A stretch of 64,000 nucleotides of DNA from Legionella brunensis (GTDB taxonomy: Bacteria > Pseudomonadota > Gammaproteobacteria > Legionellales > Legionellaceae), in NCBI RefSeq assembly GCF_001467025.1, contig NZ_LNXV01000033.1, forward strand, positions 213,966 to 277,965. The letters run 5' to 3'. A model generated the notes under the pieces. The model was not told the origin of the DNA and did no database searches. It saw only the letters and a list, made by a program, of their open reading frames with translations. Made by a program: the position numbers and the translations under genes. Positions 55,731 through 64,000 of this stretch are shown here, piece by piece. How positions within the stretch are numbered: position 1 is the first letter of the stretch; each line of letters starts with the position of its first letter.

Positions 55731-56653
55731 CAATCCATCTCTCCATGAGTTTTTTTCACCAAACTGATGAATGCATCCTCCAGGGTAGATTCGATTGGCT
55801 GCCAACTGATAGGATATTTTTTTGCCAGCTCCTTCAATTCGGCTTCTATTGTTAAGCTATCGTAACCACAAATATGAATTTTATTACCAAATAAAGCCGC
55901 CTGTGTAACATCACGCAGCGTTTTAGTTTGCTGCAGCAAAGAAGTTGTGACATTCCCAGAAATTTCCCAAGTGTACAATCCTGTTTTAGCAATCACATCA
56001 TTAACTGTTCCTGTTACCAGTAAGTCACCATAGGCAAGGTAGGCAAGTGACGTGCAGCGCTCTGCCTCATCCATATAGTGAGTAGAAACCAACGTTGTAA
56101 TTCCCTGTTCACTCAAAGCATGAATTTTGTCCCAAAATTCACGACGAGCAATAGGGTCAACACCCGCTGTTGGCTCATCAAGAAGTAATAAATCAGGTTC
56201 GTGCAATAAACATGCAGCGAGTGCAACACGCTGTTTCCACCCCCCCGATAACTGCCCTGTTAACTGTCGGCGTCGATGGCTAAGCCCCAGATCTTCCAAG
56301 GCTTTTTCCACACGTGCTTTCTTATTGTTAAGATTATAAACACGGGCAACAAAATTTAAATTTTCTTCAATACTTAAATCAGTATAAAAGCTAAACTTCT
56401 GCGTCATATAGCCAACATGCTGTTTTATTTTTTCTGATTCGGCGAGAATGTCATAATTTAAACAAGTTCCCTGCCCAGCATCTGGTGTTAGAAGTCCGCA
56501 CAGCATACGAATGGTTGTTGTTTTCCCACTACCATTTGGTCCCAGAAAACCAAAAACATCGCCTTTATTTACACATAGCGCAATATCATTAACAACAACT
56601 TTTCCATCGAAAGATTTACGTAAATTAGTTACATCAATAACGGCGTTACTCAT
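55730..56653 (-). CDS. ABC transporter ATPase (YbhF-like, single cassette)
   Basis: A 307-residue ABC ATPase with Walker A FGPNGSGKTTTIRML near residue 36, signature LSGGWKQRVALA near 135, and Walker B LLLLDEPTAGVDP near 156. E. coli YbhF has two cassettes; this protein has one and probably dimerises. It overlaps the permease by one base and the membrane-fusion protein by four, giving one operon. Confidence 0.92.
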   Translation of the reverse strand: MSNAVIDVTNLRKSFDGKVVVNDIALCVNKGDVFGFLGPNGSGKTTTIRMLCGLLTPDAGQGTCLNYDILAESEKIKQHVGYMTQKFSFYTDLSIEENLNFVARVYNLNNKKARVEKALEDLGLSHRRRQLTGQLSGGWKQRVALAACLLHEPDLLLLDEPTAGVDPIARREFWDKIHALSEQGITTLVSTHYMDEAERCTSLAYLAYGDLLVTGTVNDVIAKTGLYTWEISGNVTTSLLQQTKTLRDVTQAALFGNKIHICGYDSLTIEAELKELAKKYPISWQPIESTLEDAFISLVKKTHGEMD

Positions 56654-57594
56654 GGAAAAGTTACCGTTACAGGTTGTCCCGGCTTAAACTTTTGAGGATG
56701 CTCAATACGGGCTTTTATTCGAAAAACCAACTTATCTCTATTCTCACGACTGTATACCAGGGGAGGGACAAATTCCGCTTCTGGAGAAATATAATTGATT
56801 ATTGCAGTGCTTGAGTCATGACATCCATAACAAAGGAATTGTATTCTTTGTCCTAACTCTAGCTGCGCTAAAGCTTCGACAGGCACAAAAAATTGAACTC
56901 TTACATTTTCTGGAGGTAATAAAGAAAGTACCGCTTGCTGACTTCCCACAAACTCCCCAACTCGATAATAAGTGTCATAAATATAACCCGATTTAGGCGC
57001 ATAAACTCTTTTCTGATCAAGTTGCCATTGCGCTTCTTTGACTTTAGCAGTTAAAGAAATAATCTCCGCTTGTTGTGCTTTAATTTGCTCATCACGACTA
57101 CCAAGTCTGGCTAATGCCAAATTTGACTCATATTGCGTCTTAAGTTGCTGTAGTTCTTTATATCTAGCCACAGCCGCATCCACTGAATCTTTATCGATGG
57201 CATTTTTTTTATAAAGCTCCTCCATACGGTGTACTCTAATCTCAGCAAGTTTTAACCTGGCATCAGTTTGCGCGATTTGAGCCTTAATAGCTTCAATTTC
57301 GGGATTACGACGTGGTTTCTCCAGGTCATGTAAAGTTTTTTGAGCTTGTAATAAATCTGCTTTATTTTGCTGAATCACGAGAGCTTGTGGATCTTCATCA
57401 AGTTGAAATAGTACCTGTCCTTTCTTAACCTGCTCACCTCGCTGCACAAACAACTGCTTCAAAACACCCGAATTAGGAGAAGCTAGATATACATTTTCTC
57501 CTTCAACATAGCCTTGATAGCTGTACTTTTGTGTCCGTCCACAACCCACTATTACTAAAGCAATCAGAATAAGAAATAGAAGTCTTTGTTTCAT
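56650..57594 (-). CDS. HlyD-family membrane-fusion lipoprotein (YbhG-like)
   Basis: The 314-residue adaptor has a lipoprotein signal ending in VIVGC (C18). A biotinyl-lipoyl-like half (GVLKQLFVQRGEQVKKGQVL) at about 45-68 precedes a coiled-coil hairpin (about 75-205). The second lipoyl half and beta-barrel follow (KSGYIYDTYYRVGEFVGSQQ). It would link the inner-membrane ABC exporter to an outer-membrane channel such as TolC. It is first in the three-gene operon. Confidence 0.9.
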   Translation of the reverse strand: MKQRLLFLILIALVIVGCGRTQKYSYQGYVEGENVYLASPNSGVLKQLFVQRGEQVKKGQVLFQLDEDPQALVIQQNKADLLQAQKTLHDLEKPRRNPEIEAIKAQIAQTDARLKLAEIRVHRMEELYKKNAIDKDSVDAAVARYKELQQLKTQYESNLALARLGSRDEQIKAQQAEIISLTAKVKEAQWQLDQKRVYAPKSGYIYDTYYRVGEFVGSQQAVLSLLPPENVRVQFFVPVEALAQLELGQRIQFLCYGCHDSSTAIINYISPEAEFVPPLVYSRENRDKLVFRIKARIEHPQKFKPGQPVTVTFP

Positions 57595-57810
57595 ACCAAT
57601 TACTAATTACGGACTTTGAAATTTAAGTATAATGAAAGCGCTATTGTATTTCAGCTAATCTTTCGAAATTTACTTGAAATTTATGAGCATCGACTCACTG
57701 ATCATAAGTAGCTCCTTACATCTCATATCTGTAATACAAACAAATTTATAAAATTTGCTTACTTAGATACTATAGCCATAATATTTTAAAAAACAGGGAT
57801 AAGGTGAGCT

Positions 57811-59160
57811 ATGAAATTTGATTTACTTGTTTTGGGAGGAGGTAGTGGTGGGATTGCCAGTGCCGTAAGAGCTGCCCGTCATGGAGCTAATGTGGCCGTG
57901 GTTGAAGAAAAACATTTGGGAGGCACTTGCGTTAATCTAGGTTGTGTTCCTAAAAAAGTCATGTTCAATGCATCCACTGTAGCCGAGATGCTTAGAAAAT
58001 CCTCTGATTATGGTTTTCATTCTGTGGAAGTAAAACTGGATTGGCAAACATTGGTTTGTAAACGTAATGCCTATATCGAGAAATTACGGGAAATCTATGC
58101 CAAGCGCTTTACTGAATATAAAATGACTTATCTCCATGGCAAGGGTGTTTTTGTGGACAACAAAACGATCGATGTCAATGGTAAAAGATTTCAAGCAGAT
58201 CACATTATCATTGCTACAGGTGGAGAGCCTATTTTACCTAATAACCTTCTTGGCATTGAGCATGCCATTGATTCCGATGGATTTTTTTCGTTAGCAGCAA
58301 GACCCGATAAAGTAGCTGTAATCGGCAGCGGCTATATTGGTGTAGAATTAGCCGGTCTGTTACATGCATTAGGTGCAGAAACTCATTTACTTATTCGTGG
58401 TGAAAGGCCTTTAACCCGATTCGACTCCATGCTAGGAGAAACATTACTAGAGATCATGCGTCAACAAAGGATCACAGTCCATCTCAACCATCATGCTGAT
58501 AGCATTCTACTGCAAGAAGACAATCGCAAAACAATTAAATGCCATAACGGCTCTATAATTTCTGATCTTGATACAATAATTGCAGCAGTTGGTAGGGCTC
58601 CACGTACATTTGATCTCAACTTAGATATAGTAGGAATTGCAAAAGATACCCGCGGTCTTATTGCCGTAGATCAGTATCAAAATACATCAGTTCCTGGTGT
58701 TTATGCTATTGGGGATGTCACTAACGCTCCTGCTTTGACACCAGTGGCAATTGCTGCAGGCCGCAAACTTTCTGATCGCCTTTTCGGTGGCCAAAAAGAT
58801 GCTCATTTAAATTATGAAAATATCTGTTCAGTAATTTTTAGCCATCCACCGATAGGTTCTGTTGGTTTAAGTGAAGAAGAGGCAATCGCTAAATTTGGCA
58901 AAGAAAAACTCAAAATTTATAAAACACGATTTAATCCAATGTTTGATGCTCTTAGCGAAGAAAAGACCCCAACAGCAATGAAGTTAGTAACGGTGGGTAA
59001 CGAAGAAAGAATTATCGGACTTCATATTATAGGCTACGGAGCGGATGAAATGCTGCAAGGCTTTGGGGTTGCTGTTAAAATGGGGGCCAGAAAACAAGAC
59101 TTCGACAATACCGTCGCAATACATCCTACAAGTGCCGAAGAATTAGTAACTATGGTATAA
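57811..59160 (+). CDS. gor: Glutathione-disulfide reductase Gor
   Basis: Gor reduces oxidised glutathione with NADPH. The 449-residue flavoprotein has FAD motif LGGGSGG near residue 8, the redox pair C40 and C45 in [13 protein letters not shown], and NADPH motif [19 protein letters not shown] near 170. The C-terminal catalytic His is in [22 protein letters not shown] after the NADPH fold carries Arg residues that favour NADPH. A good Shine-Dalgarno (AAGGTGAG) precedes it. The next gene starts two bases after its stop. Confidence 0.95.
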   Translation: MKFDLLVLGGGSGGIASAVRAARHGANVAVVEEKHLGGTCVNLGCVPKKVMFNASTVAEMLRKSSDYGFHSVEVKLDWQTLVCKRNAYIEKLREIYAKRFTEYKMTYLHGKGVFVDNKTIDVNGKRFQADHIIIATGGEPILPNNLLGIEHAIDSDGFFSLAARPDKVAVIGSGYIGVELAGLLHALGAETHLLIRGERPLTRFDSMLGETLLEIMRQQRITVHLNHHADSILLQEDNRKTIKCHNGSIISDLDTIIAAVGRAPRTFDLNLDIVGIAKDTRGLIAVDQYQNTSVPGVYAIGDVTNAPALTPVAIAAGRKLSDRLFGGQKDAHLNYENICSVIFSHPPIGSVGLSEEEAIAKFGKEKLKIYKTRFNPMFDALSEEKTPTAMKLVTVGNEERIIGLHIIGYGADEMLQGFGVAVKMGARKQDFDNTVAIHPTSAEELVTMV

Positions 59161-59162
59161 GC

Positions 59163-59696
59163 ATGCATAACATTCGATCATTTGAAAATAAACATCCTCT
59201 TATTGGAAAAGGGGTCTATATTGATCCCCAAGCCGCGGTCATTGGGGACGTTCGTCTAGGTGATGACGTCTCAGTCTGGCCCATGGCTGTAGTTCGAGGC
59301 GATGTAAACTCTATTACCGTAGGTAATTCTTGTAGTATTCAAGATGGTGCTGTTTTGCATGTCACTCATGATGGGCCTTATACTCCAGGCGGGAGAGAGC
59401 TAATTATAGGCAACTGCGTCACCATTGGTCATAAAGCAGTTTTACATGCCTGCACGGTAGAGGATTACTGTCTAATTGGTATGAATACCTTAATTTTAGA
59501 TGGTGTACGCATCGAACATCATGTCATGGTTGCCGCGGGTAGTTTAGTTCCCCCTGGCAAGCATTTACAAAGTGGCTACTTATACCTCGGTAATCCTGCG
59601 CGGGCAGTAAGAATTCTAACAACAGAAGAGTTAACCAACTTGGAATATTCGGCTGCTCACTATGTGCGATTAAAAAATAAATATATGAACCTATAA
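59163..59696 (+). CDS. Gamma-carbonic-anhydrase-like left-handed beta-helix protein (YrdA type)
   Basis: The 177-residue protein is built of hexapeptide repeats (VIGDVRLGDDVSVWPMAVVR and NSCSIQDGAVLHV). Zinc-type His residues are seen in VLHVTHDG and GHKAVLHAC. YrdA-like proteins bind metal, and only some are active carbonic anhydrases. It starts two bases after gor, so they are co-transcribed. Confidence 0.92.
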   Translation: MHNIRSFENKHPLIGKGVYIDPQAAVIGDVRLGDDVSVWPMAVVRGDVNSITVGNSCSIQDGAVLHVTHDGPYTPGGRELIIGNCVTIGHKAVLHACTVEDYCLIGMNTLILDGVRIEHHVMVAAGSLVPPGKHLQSGYLYLGNPARAVRILTTEELTNLEYSAAHYVRLKNKYMNL

Positions 59697-59939
59697 AGGT
59701 TATCAATTATTTACAATTTAAATTACTACAGAAATATTGACTAAGCTCACTAGTTTAACTGAACTTCATACATCTAATCTTTTGATGTTCTATAATAAAA
59801 AAATCTGATTTTTATACCGCAATCATCAATATCTTTAATTAACCACGGGTATTGATGCTATTTAATTGGAACCTCAAATTTACTTTATAACTCATTGGCT
59901 AATAACGGATTAATTGCCATAAATGGGAGAGTTTCAAAT

Positions 59940-60191
59940 ATGATCGCAAATCTAATGCTTATAATCGCAACCATACTTTTAATCATTTCATTTATTCCAT
60001 TCATAAAAAAAATCCTTAATACCAAAAGCTCAAAAGGCATTTCATTAACCATGATGATGCTTGGAATTTTACAATCCATTTCATTTATTCTGCATGACCT
60101 TTATTTTGCCCGTTATATGATGGTCATCCCTTTTGCAGTCATTACTATTTTTTTTATAACCCTAAGTATTTTAACTATAAAATATCGATAA
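59940..60191 (+). CDS. SemiSWEET/PQ-loop-like half transporter (first copy)
   Basis: From ATG 59940, with GGGAGA nine bases before, the protein is 83 residues with three predicted helices: IIATILLIISFIPFIKKIL, MMMLGILQSISFILHDLYF and PFAVITIFFITLSI. This is the SemiSWEET three-helix size, and SFIPFIKKILNTKSSKGIS fits the PQ-loop layout, though the exact PQ is replaced by PF. An earlier in-frame start at 59895 is weaker. It may pair with the next gene to form a transporter. Confidence 0.6.
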   Translation: MIANLMLIIATILLIISFIPFIKKILNTKSSKGISLTMMMLGILQSISFILHDLYFARYMMVIPFAVITIFFITLSILTIKYR

Positions 60192-60194
60192 AAT

Positions 60195-60491
60195 ATGGAT
60201 TTTATTTTTAATAGTATTTGCTATTTTGGCCTTATCTGTGGCGCACTGCGGGTTTTGCCACAAACTTATAAAACATTACGGACAAAAGAAATAGATAATA
60301 TCTCTCTTAGTTTTTTTACTTGCCATTTTTTTGCAGGTATATGCGGACTTATTTATGAGTTCACTGCAATAAAACCCAGCATTCCACATTTTCTTTTTTT
60401 CTGTATGGTTATTCTAACTAATTTCATGCAGACTGCTTATACGCTGTATCTTAAGAAAAACAAGCTAGTAAAAGAGTGCTCTGAGCTATAA
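60195..60491 (+). CDS. SemiSWEET/PQ-loop-like half transporter (second copy)
   Basis: A 98-residue protein, three bases after the preceding gene, has three hydrophobic segments and a true PQ motif in RVLPQTYKTLRTKEIDNISL near residue 20. The family exports or imports sugars or amino acids. Two different adjacent halves suggest a heterodimer. Confidence 0.65.
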   Translation: MDFIFNSICYFGLICGALRVLPQTYKTLRTKEIDNISLSFFTCHFFAGICGLIYEFTAIKPSIPHFLFFCMVILTNFMQTAYTLYLKKNKLVKECSEL

Positions 60492-60533
60492 GTACTTGAG
60501 GACCGTAGAATTAAATATTTAGTAATTTAAAGT

Positions 60534-60559
60534 AAAAAAAAGCGGCTTAAAAGCCGCTT
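60534..60559 (-). terminator. rRNA operon terminator
   Basis: Read on the minus strand, AAGCGGCTT/AAGCCGCTT (60540-60548 with 60551-60559) form a 9-bp GC-rich stem, followed by a run of seven Ts (60534-60540). It is a classical intrinsic terminator, 11 bases after the 5S gene. Confidence 0.9.
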
Positions 60560-60569
60560 AGGAAGAAAG

Positions 60570-60686
60570 CCCTGGCAATGACCTACTTTCGCATGAGGAA
60601 GCCTCACACTATCATCGGCGCTGGTCTGTTTCACTACTGAGTTCGAGATGGAGTCAGGTGGTTCCAAACCGCTATGGTCGCCAGGA
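60570..60686 (-). rRNA. rrf: 5S ribosomal RNA
   Basis: The minus-strand sequence begins CCTGGCGACCATAGCGG and ends with TCATTGCCAGG, whose ends pair. The internal loop GAACTCAGTAGTGAAAC is typical. Length is about 116 nt. Ends are approximate by a few bases. Confidence 0.95.
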
Positions 60687-60740
60687 AAACTGTTGTCCTG
60701 TTGATAAAGAGCATTGTTAAGTGCTCTGTAAAAACAGGCT

Positions 60741-60823
60741 GGTAAAGTAAAAAAGGGTTAACACAAGTGCCTTACGGCATAATCTATCATCTTCTATCAT
60801 AACCCGAAGTCATTCAGGTTATA

Positions 60824-60831
<8 letters not shown>
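60741..60831. repeat. Left half of the 23S processing stem
   Basis: Two blocks here pair with blocks on the far side of the 23S gene. CAGGTTATATGGTCAAG (60815-60831) is perfectly complementary to 63710-63726 (17 bp). The block at 60741-60765, GGTAAAGTA...ACACAAG, pairs nearly perfectly with 63771-63796. They form the long stem cut by RNase III in pre-rRNA. Confidence 0.85.
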
Positions 60832-63709
<2,878 letters not shown>

Positions 63710-63716
<7 letters not shown>

Positions 63717-63796
63717 ATATAACCTGAGTCACCTCAAATCATATTACCAACAAAAGACAATACTAATTCGCTTGTGTTTACCCTTTTTACTTTACC
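63710..63796. repeat. Right half of the 23S processing stem
   Basis: CTTGACCATATAACCTG (63710-63726) and the block at 63771-63796 (CTTGTGTTTACC...CTTTACC) are the complements of the left-half blocks. Together they fold the 23S precursor into a closed loop. Confidence 0.85.
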
Positions 63797-63964
63797 AAAT
63801 TGTTAATGAACGTCCGGATTAACCAGAGCAAAATAGTCTTATAAAAAACTATTTTGCTCTGCTAAAACCTAAATAAGAAGATACAGCTGAATGGTTAATA
63901 ACCTTATTATTGTTCTTCTGAAAACAAACTGTGTGGGCACTTCGGTGCAAGTCGTGCTTAATTT
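63797..63964 (-). other. 16S-23S spacer without tRNA
   Basis: The whole spacer between 16S and 23S is only about 250 bases and has no tRNA gene. It holds a perfect 13-bp inverted repeat (AGAGCAAAATAGT 63825-63837 with 63848-63860) and a GCAC-TTCG-GTGC hairpin near 63934-63953, the expected places for antitermination or processing structures. Confidence 0.75.

Positions 63965-64000
<36 letters not shown>

Overview
The window looks like about 64 kb of a Legionella-type gammaproteobacterial chromosome. It is AT-rich. The dnaG-rpoD macromolecular-synthesis locus and an rRNA operon frame a mixture of housekeeping genes and eukaryotic-like or effector-like genes: ankyrin, LRR, TPR and SNARE proteins, and multi-domain proteins without clear relatives. 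The assignment rests on gene content and protein character, because no database search was possible.

Layout. (1) 1-4168: end of yqeY, then dnaG, rpoD and a CAU-anticodon tRNA (probably tRNA-Ile2). (2) About 4169-13900: a decayed genomic island that begins immediately 3' of the tRNA. It holds an ISL3-type transposase remnant, a P-loop kinase pseudogene, a DUF1016 (YhcG) remnant, an isochorismatase/amidohydrolase pair, a TerC fragment, an intact three-gene HipB-HipS-HipT toxin-antitoxin operon with three operators exactly 72 bp apart, two separate tyrosine-integrase remnants and a polytopic membrane protein. (3) 13.9-29.1 kb: a UhpC/GlpT-type antiporter, unknown membrane and secreted proteins, a probable Rsm/Csr-type sponge sRNA with a perfect GacA/LetA-like upstream palindrome, YbiT, an LRR protein, a shikimate-kinase-like/LuxR fusion regulator, and a two-gene operon for a large glycine-zipper protein and its membrane partner. 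(4) 29.2-34.5 kb: a Ykt6-like R-SNARE with a CaaX end (probable host-membrane effector), rdgB-elaA-TPR/methyltransferase, and an ankyrin protein. (5) 34.7-38.5 kb: algC-dut-coaBC, with radC divergent. (6) 38.6-51.7 kb: a four-gene FAD oxidoreductase/hydrolase/monooxygenase cluster, a tiny DUF5993 gene plus an atypical dsbB, a candidate cysteine-protease-like membrane protein, and a LysR-controlled isonitrile cluster (PvcA, PvcB and a cytochrome P450). (7) 51.8-60.5 kb: GNAT protein, hydrolases, a YbhGFSR-type exporter, gor, a gamma-carbonic anhydrase and two SemiSWEET/PQ-loop halves. (8) 60.5-64 kb: rRNA operon on the minus strand (5S, 23S, start of 16S), with the 23S processing stems visible and no spacer tRNA.

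The most notable observations are the candidate CsrA-sponge RNA at about 17.41-17.50 kb, the Ykt6-like SNARE at 29.3 kb, the operator array of the HipBST operon, the kinase-LuxR fusion with a degraded active site, and the PvcA/PvcB/P450 cluster. Effector status is inferred from eukaryotic-like domains and organism type, not shown by the sequence.
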